Program-made: the position numbers and the translations under genes
The notes under the pieces: model-generated
The model's database searches: none
What the model was told of the DNA's origin: nothing
Seen by the model: only the letters and a program-made list of their open reading frames with translations
In this document: positions 32,684 through 40,709 of the stretch, piece after piece
Layout: each line of letters starts with the position of its first letter
How positions within the stretch are numbered: position 1 is the first letter of the stretch
Source: Amycolatopsis rifamycinica
Lineage (GTDB): Bacteria; Actinomycetota; Actinomycetes; Mycobacteriales; Pseudonocardiaceae
Direction of reading: 5' to 3'
DNA: 64,000 bases
NCBI RefSeq assembly: GCF_000695625.1
Contig: NZ_JMQI01000068.1
Coordinates: 186,001 to 250,000, forward strand

Positions 32684-33331
32684 CGGCTTCCAGACGGCGC
32701 CCTCGATGAGGTCGTTGAAGCCCAGCCAGACGAGGTTCATCAGCCAGGAGGCGAGGACGCCGTCGGAGATGTCGGGGTGGTCGAGCGCCCAGTCGGCCAG
32801 CGACTCGGCCCCGCCGACCAGCGACGCGGCCAGCCCTTCGCCGGAGAACTCCGCCTGCTCGCCGACGCCCTTGCGGGTGCCGGCGGACACGACGAGCGCG
32901 GCGACGAGCTGGATCGCGCGCGCCCGCATGTCGGTGATCTCCGCGGCGAAGGCGCCGCCGACGGTGAGGGCCTGGCGGTGCAGGACCGTCCAGGACTCGC
33001 GGTACTCGGCGACGAAGCGGTAGAAGGACCGCAGGCCGTGCCAGAGCTGCATGTCCGGCGGCAGGTCGGGCTGCACGCCGGCCTGGATGGCCTCGAGCAG
33101 GCGCGTCGCCTCGCGGCGGATGCACGCGCCGAACAGGTCCTCTTTGGAGCCGAGGTAGGTGTAGATCATCGGCTTCGACACCCCGGCCACGTCGGAGATC
33201 TCGTCCATCGACGCGGCGTGGTAGCCGTGCCGCGAGAAGACCTGGACGGCCGCGTCCAGGATCTGCCGCTCGCGCACCGCACGCGGCAGCCGCCTGGCCC
33301 GTTCGGGCGGACGCTGATCTTCCTCTGACAC
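32675..33331 (-). CDS. TetR family regulator, likely repressor of fadA2/fabG4-htdX
   Basis: 218-aa TetR protein with helix-turn-helix MDEISDVAGVSKPMIYTYLG (about residues 42-61) and an all-helical ligand domain, probably sensing acyl-CoA. The GTG at 33331 follows GAGGAGG. It lies next to the lipid genes, and a sequence resembling the fadA2-fabG4 operator is found in its own upstream region, which points to autoregulation and control of the locus. A TetR gene is also near the corresponding mycobacterial genes. Confidence 0.9.
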   Translation of the reverse strand: MSEEDQRPPERARRLPRAVRERQILDAAVQVFSRHGYHAASMDEISDVAGVSKPMIYTYLGSKEDLFGACIRREATRLLEAIQAGVQPDLPPDMQLWHGLRSFYRFVAEYRESWTVLHRQALTVGGAFAAEITDMRARAIQLVAALVVSAGTRKGVGEQAEFSGEGLAASLVGGAESLADWALDHPDISDGVLASWLMNLVWLGFNDLIEGAVWKPSE

Positions 33332-33408
33332 GCTGGACCTCCTCGTTGCTGCCCGGAGACGGTACCGGCAGTGGACCCGTCAGGGTGATTTCGGCACGCT
33401 TGCCCGCC

Positions 33409-33430
33409 TACCTACTGACGGGTAGCCTTA
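33409..33430. promoter_or_regulatory. Second lipid-regulon operator
   Basis: TACCTACT, 4 nt, then GGTAG and CCTTA resemble the perfect operator at 30449-30470 (same ACCTACT half, degenerate second half). It lies between the TetR gene and the divergent SCP2-like gene, so both may belong to the regulon. Confidence 0.6.
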
Positions 33431-33458
33431 CGCATGAGTAACTGGGAGAGGGGTGACC

Positions 33459-34121
33459 ATGGCCGAAAACGCCGGGATGACCAGCGCCGATCGGATCGCG
33501 GAGCTCCGCGGAGCGGCCCTGCTCGACGAACTGGAGCGGCTCGACCCGCTGAGCCCCGAGGGGCACGCCCTCGACGTCAACGCGCTGGTGGAGGCTCTCG
33601 ACCCGGCCGAGCTCCGCAAGGACGACTTCCGGCGGTTCCTGAAGGCACTGGTCACGCTGGCATCCCGCGCACCGGCGTTCGACCTGAGCAAGGTGGAGCC
33701 GGCCCGTTTCGCGTCCCTGGTGGCCTCGGCGTCGCGCGCGCAGCTGGAGAGCGTCGTCGCGGACCGCGCGCTGCGAGAGCGCGTGCTGGACGAGATCTTC
33801 GCCCGCATGGGCGCCCACATCCGGCCGGACCGAGCCCGCGACCTGCACGCGGTGGTCCACTGGCGCCTGTCCGGCGGAGTGGGCGAAGGCGGCTACGACC
33901 GCTACGAAACGGCGATTTCGCACGGATCGTGCACGGTCAGCCGCGAGATGCACTCAGCTCCGCGAGTCACCATCACGATCGCGCCGGTCGACTTCTTCCG
34001 TCTCGTAACGCACCAAGCGACCCCAGCGGTGCTGTTCGTCACGGGGAGGATAAAGGTAAAGGGCGACCTGGCTTTCGCGGCCGGCTTGATCGGTTTCTTC
34101 GACCTACCGCACCCCGTATAG
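33459..34121 (+). CDS. SCP2-like sterol-binding domain protein
   Basis: 220-aa protein with a helical N-terminal part and a C-terminal SCP2-type lipid-binding fold (about 125-220): HAVVHWRLSGG, TITIAPVDFFRLVT and LFVTGRIKVKGDLAFAAGL. It probably carries or presents a lipid or acyl group. The ATG at 33459 has GAGAGGGG 5 nt upstream, better than the GTG at 33453. Divergent from the TetR gene with a shared operator-like site, so it is likely in the same lipid regulon. A paralogue follows directly. Confidence 0.8.
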   Translation: MAENAGMTSADRIAELRGAALLDELERLDPLSPEGHALDVNALVEALDPAELRKDDFRRFLKALVTLASRAPAFDLSKVEPARFASLVASASRAQLESVVADRALRERVLDEIFARMGAHIRPDRARDLHAVVHWRLSGGVGEGGYDRYETAISHGSCTVSREMHSAPRVTITIAPVDFFRLVTHQATPAVLFVTGRIKVKGDLAFAAGLIGFFDLPHPV

Positions 34122-34128
34122 TCCGCCC

Positions 34129-34740
34129 GTGCCCCGAAAAGCGAAATGGCGCCTCCCGCGCCCCCACCGAGCCCGCGGCGGCCACGTGGTGAACGCGTTC
34201 GCGGAGAAGCTGGTCATCGCTAACCTGACGCCGTCCCAGTTCGTCCAGGTCCTGGAAACCCTGCACATGCTGGGCTCCGCGGGCGCCGGCATCGAGCTGA
34301 GTTCCCTGTCGACGGACGTCCTGGTGGACGTGGTCCGCCGAGCCTCCCGCGAACAACTGAGGGCGATCGCGGACCACCCAGAGCTGCGCTCGGTGTTTTT
34401 GGACGAGATTTTCCGCCGAATGTCAGAGCATTTCTCACCGGCCCGGGCACGCCACGTGGATTGCGTGGTTTCCTGGCGTTTCTCGGAGGGCTCAGGAGAA
34501 GACGGTTACGACCGCTTCCAGACGGTGATCGAGGACGGGATGTGCGTCTCGTCAACGGACCTGTCCCGAACCCCGGACACGACGATCACCCTGGCGGTGG
34601 ACGACTTCATCAGGATGGCCACCGGCAACGCCGCAGTGGCGGCGATGTTCGTGACGGGCCGAGTGAAGGTGAAGGGCGAGTACGCCCCGGCCGTGCGGTT
34701 CTCCAGCTACTTCGACATCCCTAAGCCGTCCGTGGACTAG
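34129..34740 (+). CDS. SCP2-like sterol-binding domain protein (tandem paralogue)
   Basis: 203-aa paralogue of the preceding protein: LDEIFRRMSEHFSPARARH, TITLAVDDFIRMATG and MFVTGRVKVKGEY align with it throughout the C-terminal half. The GTG at 34129 has -10 TATAGT (34117-34122) 6 nt upstream, and that box includes the stop codon of the first paralogue; it may therefore be transcribed separately as a leaderless message. The basic N-terminus (MPRKAKWRLPRPHRARGG) is unusual and could instead mean a later start near 34190 (VNAFAEKL). Confidence 0.78.
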   Translation: MPRKAKWRLPRPHRARGGHVVNAFAEKLVIANLTPSQFVQVLETLHMLGSAGAGIELSSLSTDVLVDVVRRASREQLRAIADHPELRSVFLDEIFRRMSEHFSPARARHVDCVVSWRFSEGSGEDGYDRFQTVIEDGMCVSSTDLSRTPDTTITLAVDDFIRMATGNAAVAAMFVTGRVKVKGEYAPAVRFSSYFDIPKPSVD

Positions 34741-34793
34741 CTGTCGCAGGCTGGTGACAGCAAACTGTCGGTGTCCCACCTTAGGGTGGTGCT

Positions 34794-35990
34794 ATGAGTC
34801 TTGCCGACGTGTACCAGGAGCATGTCCACAAAGCTATCGCCGAGTTCGATGACCTCGGCCGTGATGCGTTCTTGGACAAGTACGGCTTCGGCCAGTCGCG
34901 GCGCTATGTCGTGCTCTATGGCGGCAAGCAGTACGACTCGAAGGCTCTGCTTGGCGCGGCTCACGGGTATGCGACTGGCCAGGCCCTCACGGCCGGAGAG
35001 TTCAGCGGTGGATTGCAGACCGTCGTCGCGCGGTTGACCGGGTTGGGCTTTGACTTCCGGGACCTCAACGTCATGTCAGCCGCGGGCCTTGCGCCCGGCA
35101 TTGGCGAAATCCCCGGTTATCCGGAAGGTGCAGTGTTCGCCAGCCGGGCGGAGGTGGCGGCGAGTGGCGTCCACCGTGCGCTTCAGGCGGGGATTGTAGG
35201 AACTGCAAAGACGGGTGCTGAATCCATCGTGTCGTCCGGCGGTTACGAGGACGACGACGATCACGGAGATGAGTTGCTCTACACCGGCCACGGAGGTCGG
35301 GATGGCCGCGGTCGGCAGAATGCCGATCAGACCTTCGAAGCCTCGGGGAACGCCGCCCTGCGCACCAGTTGGCTGACCGGTGCTCCGGTACGGGTCGTAC
35401 GCGGTGCGGATCGGAAGTCGCCGTACGCTCCTGATTCGGGTTACCGCTACGACGGTCTGTTTCGAGTCGACGATGCCGCGTTGGTGGCGGGTCAGGGTGG
35501 CTACCAGATTTGTCGGTTCCGCATGGTCAAGATGAGCGTCGGCGTGGACGTCGCCTTCGCCAGGCAAGATGTCTTGTTGTCAGGTGAACTGCACCACGGT
35601 GAAGCACCCGTCGGCAATTTTCAGCCGGAACGCAAGAAGGTCGTCACGCAACGAACTGTCCGCTCCACCGAGGTCGTGGAGTACGTGAAGAAGATGTACG
35701 ACCACACTTGTCAGATCTGCAGTGTCCGCCTGCTCGTGGGTGACGGCCGGGGATACTCAGAAGGAGCGCACATCCAGGCGCTCGGGGGTCTCCACCGCGG
35801 CCCGGACCTGCCGCCGAACGTGCTTTGCCTCTGTCCCAATTGCCACGTGCAGTTCGACCGCGGGGCGATTGTCATCGACCCGGACCTGACCATCGTTCGT
35901 CATGGCCAGCCGGTGGGCGTGTTGACCGTGCAGGAGTCCCACAACCTCGGCAGCGAGTTCCTCGAGTACCACCGCAGCGTGCACGCGTGA
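34794..35990 (+). CDS. SRA-HNH type IV (modification-dependent) restriction endonuclease
   Basis: 398-aa protein in three parts: an N-terminal head (about 1-90, YGGKQYDSKALLGAAHGYA) as in ScoMcrA-like enzymes, an SRA/YDG domain (about 100-245, PGYPEGAVFASRAEVAASGV and GRQNADQTFEASGNAALRTS), and a C-terminal HNH nuclease (about 295-360) with CQIC, GAHIQAL and LCPNCHVQFDRG. SRA domains read 5-methylcytosine, so it should cut methylated invading DNA. It lacks the sulfur-binding domain expected in full-length ScoMcrA. Leaderless ATG at 34794 (TAGGGT 6 nt upstream). GC content looks lower than neighbours', hinting at transfer. Confidence 0.85.
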   Translation: MSLADVYQEHVHKAIAEFDDLGRDAFLDKYGFGQSRRYVVLYGGKQYDSKALLGAAHGYATGQALTAGEFSGGLQTVVARLTGLGFDFRDLNVMSAAGLAPGIGEIPGYPEGAVFASRAEVAASGVHRALQAGIVGTAKTGAESIVSSGGYEDDDDHGDELLYTGHGGRDGRGRQNADQTFEASGNAALRTSWLTGAPVRVVRGADRKSPYAPDSGYRYDGLFRVDDAALVAGQGGYQICRFRMVKMSVGVDVAFARQDVLLSGELHHGEAPVGNFQPERKKVVTQRTVRSTEVVEYVKKMYDHTCQICSVRLLVGDGRGYSEGAHIQALGGLHRGPDLPPNVLCLCPNCHVQFDRGAIVIDPDLTIVRHGQPVGVLTVQESHNLGSEFLEYHRSVHA

Positions 35991-36461
35991 TCAGTTCTCC
36001 ACGACCCGGCCTTCGATCACCGTCGGCTGGTCGCGGCGGTGTGGCTCCTCCGCGGACACCACCTCGCTGTCCACCACCATCACCGGCCCACGACGGCGGT
36101 TGGCGAACCTCACCGCCCGCTTCTCCATCCGCTTCAACCACAACCGACGAGCCACGGCCCGCGAAGGCGGCAGGATCAGCAACAACCCCAGCAGGTCGCT
36201 GACGAACCCGGGCACCAGGATCAGCACGCCACCGAGACCGACCAGCATCCCGTCGGTGAGTTCCTTCTCCGCCGGCCGTCCCGAGCGGGCCGCGGCTGTG
36301 AAGGCCCTCATCGCCTTGCCGCCCTCGCGACGGGCCAGCCAGGAGCCCAAGAACGCGCCCGCCAGGAGGAGGCCCAGCGTGCCGAGCACGCCGACAGCCG
36401 AACCCACCGCCCAGATCGCGGCGATCTCGGCGATGACGTAGAGCAGGAACGCGACAGCCAT
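35991..36461 (-). CDS. fxsA: FxsA family membrane protein
   Basis: 156-aa protein with three to four hydrophobic segments. The FxsA pattern is clear: IAEIAAIWAVGSAVG, LLLAGAFLGSWLARREG and DGMLVGLGGVLILVPGFVSD, followed by a basic cytoplasmic tail. FxsA in E. coli relieves phage exclusion when overproduced; its native role is unknown. The stop is immediately adjacent to the stop of the convergent restriction gene. Confidence 0.88.
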   Translation of the reverse strand: MAVAFLLYVIAEIAAIWAVGSAVGVLGTLGLLLAGAFLGSWLARREGGKAMRAFTAAARSGRPAEKELTDGMLVGLGGVLILVPGFVSDLLGLLLILPPSRAVARRLWLKRMEKRAVRFANRRRGPVMVVDSEVVSAEEPHRRDQPTVIEGRVVEN

Positions 36462-36510
36462 ACCCGGTCAACGAACGAGCTGTCCGATTTGCTCCCGGCC
36501 GCACCCCGGG

Positions 36511-37062
36511 TCAGCGCAGCAGCGTCTCGATCATCGACCTCAGTCCCGCGGCCAGCCGATCCGTCTCGCCGGACTTCAAGAACCGCAGGACCAGGTCGCT
36601 GTGCAACGAGCCCAGCAGCAGGTGGGCCACCAAGTCCGCGTCCAGCCCCGGTGACGCCGCCGCGATCAGCCCTGACACGTGCGCGTGCCACGCCACGTAC
36701 ACCGGGCTGTTCAGCCGGTCCGTCGACGCCTGCTCGAACGCCGCCATCACCTTGACGTTCTTCGAAGCCAGCTCCACCACCGCGTCGAAGAACGCCGCCA
36801 AGCGCGAAGCCGGAGGTGCGCCCGGGCCGAGTGGGGGCGGGCCCGAGGTCAACGCCGCGGAAAGCTGCTCGACCCGCGACTCCACCAGGGCTCGCATCAG
36901 GCCTTCCCGATTGCCGAACCGGTGGAACACCGTCCCCTTGCCGACGCCGGCCGCGGCCGCGACGCGGTCCATCGACACGTCGGACAGCTCGTGCGTCGAC
37001 AACAGCTCCTCGGTCGCGCGCAGGATCGCCTGGCGGTTGCGGGCTGCGTCAGCGCGCTCCAT
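36511..37062 (-). CDS. TetR family regulator of the adjacent quinone reductase
   Basis: 183-aa TetR repressor with helix-turn-helix MDRVAAAAGVGKGTVFHRFG (about residues 34-53). The start is ATG 37062, with GAGGAG 5 nt upstream. It is divergent from the zinc-type dehydrogenase gene, with two similar operators between them, so it most likely represses that gene and itself. The C-terminal domain is of the common LmrA/YxaF-like type; inducer unknown. Confidence 0.9.
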   Translation of the reverse strand: MERADAARNRQAILRATEELLSTHELSDVSMDRVAAAAGVGKGTVFHRFGNREGLMRALVESRVEQLSAALTSGPPPLGPGAPPASRLAAFFDAVVELASKNVKVMAAFEQASTDRLNSPVYVAWHAHVSGLIAAASPGLDADLVAHLLLGSLHSDLVLRFLKSGETDRLAAGLRSMIETLLR

Positions 37063-37078
37063 GAAGCTCCTCGACAAG

Positions 37079-37127
37079 TTGACTGGTGGTCCATATAGTA
37101 GGAGACCGTAAGTTGACCGATGGTCCA
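37079..37127. promoter_or_regulatory. Twin operators between TetR and quinone reductase genes
   Basis: TTGACTGGTGGTCCA (37079-37093) and TTGACCGATGGTCCA (37113-37127) are directly repeated 34 bp apart. Each is an imperfect inverted repeat with GAC(C/T)/GGTC arms. One copy per promoter fits repression in both directions. Confidence 0.75.
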
Positions 37128-37141
37128 GTTAGGGGAATGCG

Positions 37142-38071
37142 ATGCGGGCAGTGGTGCAGTACGGCTCGGGTGGCCCGGAAGTCCTCAAGGTCGAAGACCG
37201 GCCCGAACCGACGCGGAACCCCGGCGAAGTCCTCATCCGGACCGAGGCGATCGCGGTGCCGTTCTACGAGACGCAGCTGCGGTCCGGGCTGCTCCCGGCC
37301 GGGCAGCCGTCGATCTTCGGGCACGAGGCCGCGGGGATCGTCCTCGACGCCGACGATCCGAGCCTGAGGGGAAAAAGGGTCGTCACCATGTCCTACACCG
37401 GCGGCGCGTACGCCGAGGTCGTCGCCGCGAGCGAGTACACGCTTGTGCCCGATGGCCTCACCTCCGCGCAGGCCGTCGCCGCCGCTGTCCCGGCCTCCGT
37501 GGCGCTCGCCCTGATCGAGACCGCGGACGTCGAGGCCGGAGAGACCGTGCTGGTCGAAGCCGCGTCCGGGGCGATCGGCGGCCACCTGGCCCGGCTGGCC
37601 GGACGAAGGGGTGCGCGGGTCGTCACCACCGCGGGGAACGAACAGGCCGACGTCGACCACCGCGACCCGGACTGGCGGCAGAAGGTACCCGACGGCATCG
37701 ACGTCGTCTTCGAGTCGATCGGTGGCCCGCGCGCCGGCGAGCTCACCGCGAAGCTCGCGCCGCACGCGCGCATCCTCGCCTACGGCATGCTCAGCGGCGA
37801 GTTCCCGGTCTTCCCCGTCGCCGGCCTGCTCGCCCGCGGGATCACCCTGATCGGCTTCGGCGGGCCGGACGCCTACGGGAAGCGGGTCGCGGCCGCCCGC
37901 GCCGAGGCACTCGGCCTCGTCGCGGACGGCACGCTGATCCCGGTGATCGACCGGACCTACCCCCTCGCCGAGGTGGCCGCGGCGCACGCCCGCGTCGAGA
38001 GCCGTGAGGGCGCCGGCAAGGTTCTGCTCAGCCCGGCACTTCGTCCAAGTACGCCTGCGCCTGCAGCGTGA
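37142..38071 (+). CDS. MDR family quinone oxidoreductase-like protein
   Basis: 309-aa medium-chain dehydrogenase/reductase of the zinc-independent quinone reductase type. The N-terminal GroES-like domain begins MRAVVQYGSGGPEVLKVED. The NADPH domain has LVEAASGAIGGHLARLAG (about residue 138) in place of the usual AxxGGVG loop. The catalytic Zn ligands of alcohol dehydrogenases are absent. It probably reduces quinones or alkenals. Regulated by the divergent TetR through twin operators. The 3' end overlaps the convergent ABC exporter gene by 44 bp. Confidence 0.87.
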   Translation: MRAVVQYGSGGPEVLKVEDRPEPTRNPGEVLIRTEAIAVPFYETQLRSGLLPAGQPSIFGHEAAGIVLDADDPSLRGKRVVTMSYTGGAYAEVVAASEYTLVPDGLTSAQAVAAAVPASVALALIETADVEAGETVLVEAASGAIGGHLARLAGRRGARVVTTAGNEQADVDHRDPDWRQKVPDGIDVVFESIGGPRAGELTAKLAPHARILAYGMLSGEFPVFPVAGLLARGITLIGFGGPDAYGKRVAAARAEALGLVADGTLIPVIDRTYPLAEVAAAHARVESREGAGKVLLSPALRPSTPAPAA

Positions 38072-39998
38072 ACAGCTCCGCGTACCCCGCCTTCGCCGCC
38101 ATCAGCTCTTCGTGCGTCCCGTATTCGGCGACCTTCCCGCGGTCCAGCAGCAGGATCCGCTCCGCCTGCCGCACCGTCGAGAACCGGTGCGAGATGTAGA
38201 GCGTCGTCCGGCCTTCGGACAGCGAACGCAGGCGCGCGAACAGGTCGTGCTCGGCCTGGGCGTCCAGCGCCGAGGTCGGCTCGTCGAGGATCAAGATCGG
38301 CGCCTCGCGCTGGAACGCCCTGGCCAGCGCGATCTTCTGCCACTCCCCGCCGGACAGCGAAACGCCCTGGTCGAACCACCTCCCCAGCGGGCTGTCGTAG
38401 CCGGAAGGCAGCCGCTCGATGCGCTCGTCCGCTCCGGCGCGGCGGGCCGAGTCCTCGATGTGCGGACGGTCCTCCAGCCGCGTGAGGTCGCCGAGGCCGA
38501 TGTTCTCCGCCGCCGTTCCCTGGTACGTCACGTAGTCCTGGAACATCGCGCTGATCCGCGTGCGCAGCTCCACCGGGTCGTACTCGCGGATGTCGACGCC
38601 GTCCAGCAGGATGCGCCCTTCCGTCGGGTCGTACAGCCGGCACAGCAGCTTGAACAGCGTCGACTTGCCCGCGCCGTTGCGGCCCACCACCGCCACCGTC
38701 TCGCCGGGGCGGATCTCGAAGCTGACGTCCTCCAGCGCCGGCTCCTCCGAACCCGGGTAGGCGAAGGTGACCGAATCGAACTCGATGTGACCGTCCACGA
38801 CAGACGGGAACGGCCGGGGTGACGCGGGCGCCGTGATCTCGGGCTTCGTGTCCAGGAACCGGTACAGCGTGTCCAGGTACAGGTTGTTCTCGTACATCCC
38901 CGAGAACGCCGTGAACAGCCCGGACACCGACGTCTGCACGGACGTCGCCGCGGCCGTGTACAACGCCAGGTCGCCCAGCGTGAGCCGGCCGCCGACCGCT
39001 TCCAGGGCGATGTACAGCGCGATCGCCGAGCCCGCGAACGTGCTCAACAGCCCCCAGGCCGTCGAGCTGATGTTGCGGTTGATCGTCAGCTTCCGCTGCC
39101 GCTCGTACGACACCACACCCAGCCGGCGGAAGCGGTCGACGAAGTACGGGCCGAGCCCGAACAGCTTCGTCTCCTTCGCGTAGGTGTCCGTGGTGACCAG
39201 CGACGACAGGTAATCCATCCGCCGCTTGATCGGCGACATCAGGAACGTCAGCCAGAACGCGCGCGAGCCGTACTTGGACTGCGAGATGAACGCCGGGATC
39301 GGCGCCACCAGCGCGACCAGGGCCAGCAGCGGGCTGATCGAGACGAGCAGCGCGACCATGCTGCCGAACGTGATCAGCGTCCGCACGAGCCCCAGCGCGG
39401 AGTTCATCATCGACAGCGGCCGCATGGGCGCTTCCTGCGCCGCCTGGCGCAGCATGTCGTAGGACGCGGACCCCTCGAAGTACGCGAGGTGCAGTTCGCT
39501 CGCGTGCGCCATCACCTGGTGGCGGATGGTCAGCGTCATGCGTTCCTGCAGCAGCGACTGCGCGATCGACGTCAGCGAGCTGCTGATCGCGGTCGCGGCG
39601 AGCACGCCGAACTGGAACAGCGCGACGTTCACGATGTCGCCCGTGGTGCCCTTGCCCTGGATCGCCGCGACGACGGCGTCGAGCAACAGCTTCGCCACGT
39701 ACGCGGTCACCGTCGGCAGCAGCCCCGACAGCAGCGTGATCAGCGCCAGCAGGATCGTCAGAACCGGACTGGCCTGCCAGGTCAGCTTGACGACCTTGGG
39801 CAGGCCGCGGACTGTGCCCGCCACCGACGTCTTCGCGCGCTTCAGCCGGGAGCGCAGGTCCTTCGGCTGGTCGTCCTGCTTCGGCTCGGGAATGTCGACG
39901 GGCCCGGTCAGCCCGCTCTCCGGCACCGTAACGGCGTGCCGCCGCCGGCCGCGCCGGGCGAGCACGGACTCCAAGCCGCCCCCGCCGCCCGGGATCAC
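38028..39998 (-). CDS. ABC exporter, fused membrane and ATPase domains
   Basis: 656-aa half-transporter. About 85 soluble N-terminal residues come before a six-helix membrane domain (about 85-370). The ATPase domain (about 405-640) has Walker A VGRNGAGKST, Q-loop AMFQDY, signature VSLSGGEWQK, Walker B ILILDEPTSALD and H-loop YISHRF. It probably works as a homodimer exporting lipids or drugs. The GTG at 39998 overlaps the stop of its TetR regulator gene, so both are made from one transcript. Confidence 0.92.
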   Translation of the reverse strand: MIPGGGGGLESVLARRGRRRHAVTVPESGLTGPVDIPEPKQDDQPKDLRSRLKRAKTSVAGTVRGLPKVVKLTWQASPVLTILLALITLLSGLLPTVTAYVAKLLLDAVVAAIQGKGTTGDIVNVALFQFGVLAATAISSSLTSIAQSLLQERMTLTIRHQVMAHASELHLAYFEGSASYDMLRQAAQEAPMRPLSMMNSALGLVRTLITFGSMVALLVSISPLLALVALVAPIPAFISQSKYGSRAFWLTFLMSPIKRRMDYLSSLVTTDTYAKETKLFGLGPYFVDRFRRLGVVSYERQRKLTINRNISSTAWGLLSTFAGSAIALYIALEAVGGRLTLGDLALYTAAATSVQTSVSGLFTAFSGMYENNLYLDTLYRFLDTKPEITAPASPRPFPSVVDGHIEFDSVTFAYPGSEEPALEDVSFEIRPGETVAVVGRNGAGKSTLFKLLCRLYDPTEGRILLDGVDIREYDPVELRTRISAMFQDYVTYQGTAAENIGLGDLTRLEDRPHIEDSARRAGADERIERLPSGYDSPLGRWFDQGVSLSGGEWQKIALARAFQREAPILILDEPTSALDAQAEHDLFARLRSLSEGRTTLYISHRFSTVRQAERILLLDRGKVAEYGTHEELMAAKAGYAELFTLQAQAYLDEVPG

Positions 39999-40624
39999 GG
40001 GACCTCCACGGCGCCGTGCAGGAAGACGTCGACCACCTGGCGCGTGGTGGGCGCCTCGACGTCCGGCGCCAGCCGCCGGCCGCCGAACAACAGGGTCAGG
40101 AACAGCGACGCCAGCTGCTCGGGCGGCAGCCGCAGGCGGTCCTTGTCGGGAACGAACAGTTCCTCGATCGCCCCGCGCATGGCGGCCATCGACTCGCGGC
40201 GGCCGCCCTTCCAGGTGCCGCGCTGGTCCTTGAGCCGTTGTTCGGGGTCGCGGTGCTTGTGCCGTCCGGACGCGTGCAGGGCGCCCATCAGCGCACCCAT
40301 CCGCTCGAGGTGGGCGCCGAGCGCTTCGGCGGCTTCGACGAGCCGGTCTTCGAGTGGCTGGTCGACGGGGATTTCGGCGATCGCGTCGAGCACGTGGTCG
40401 GGCCGCAGGGCCTCCGCGGTGCAGGCGTCGAAGAGCTCGTCCTTGTCCTTGAACGCGCGGAAGATGGTGCCCTCGCCGATGCCGGCGGCGCGCGCGATCT
40501 GGCTGGTCGTGACGTTCGCGCCGTGCTCCATCAGCAGCGGCAGCACCGCGTGCACGATCATGGCGCGCCGGGCCTCGACGCTCATGCCCGGCGCTCTTCG
40601 CCGGGTTTCGGATGCTGGTGTCAT
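39995..40624 (-). CDS. TetR family regulator of the ABC exporter
   Basis: 209-aa TetR repressor with helix-turn-helix TTSQIARAAGIGEGTIFRAF (about residues 39-58). The ATG at 40624 (MTPASETR) is preferred over 40633 because the latter overlaps the -10 box CACAAT; the message is then leaderless. It is coupled to the exporter by a 4-bp overlap. The operator lies between its own -35 and -10 boxes, so the unit should be induced by the exporter's substrate. Confidence 0.9.
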   Translation of the reverse strand: MTPASETRRRAPGMSVEARRAMIVHAVLPLLMEHGANVTTSQIARAAGIGEGTIFRAFKDKDELFDACTAEALRPDHVLDAIAEIPVDQPLEDRLVEAAEALGAHLERMGALMGALHASGRHKHRDPEQRLKDQRGTWKGGRRESMAAMRGAIEELFVPDKDRLRLPPEQLASLFLTLLFGGRRLAPDVEAPTTRQVVDVFLHGAVEVP

Positions 40625-40631
40625 GACGTCC

Positions 40632-40661
40632 ATTGTGCGGAGTGAGTGCTCACTCCGTCAA
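40632..40661 (-). promoter_or_regulatory. Promoter and operator of the TetR-exporter unit
   Basis: Minus strand: -35 TTGACG (40656-40661), 18-nt spacer, -10 CACAAT (40632-40637), 7 nt to the ATG. GGAGTGAG and CTCACTCC (40639-40656) form an 8-bp inverted repeat with 2 nt between, filling the spacer. Binding would exclude RNA polymerase. Confidence 0.82.
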
Positions 40662-40670
40662 ATGAGTAAA

Positions 40671-40700
40671 GGTGAAGGCCGCCCGAAAGCGGCCTTCACC
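40671..40700 (-). terminator. Terminator of the 2-oxoacid dehydrogenase operon
   Basis: 12-bp perfect stem (GGTGAAGGCCGC with GCGGCCTTCACC), 6-nt loop, then TTTACTC on the minus strand; 9 nt after the E2 stop. Confidence 0.9.
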
Positions 40701-40709
40701 TGCGGAAAC

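Noticed and set aside
34737..34964. 75-residue minus-strand frame over the start of the SRA-HNH gene
   Set aside because: It lies antisense to a well-supported gene and has no recognisable sequence.
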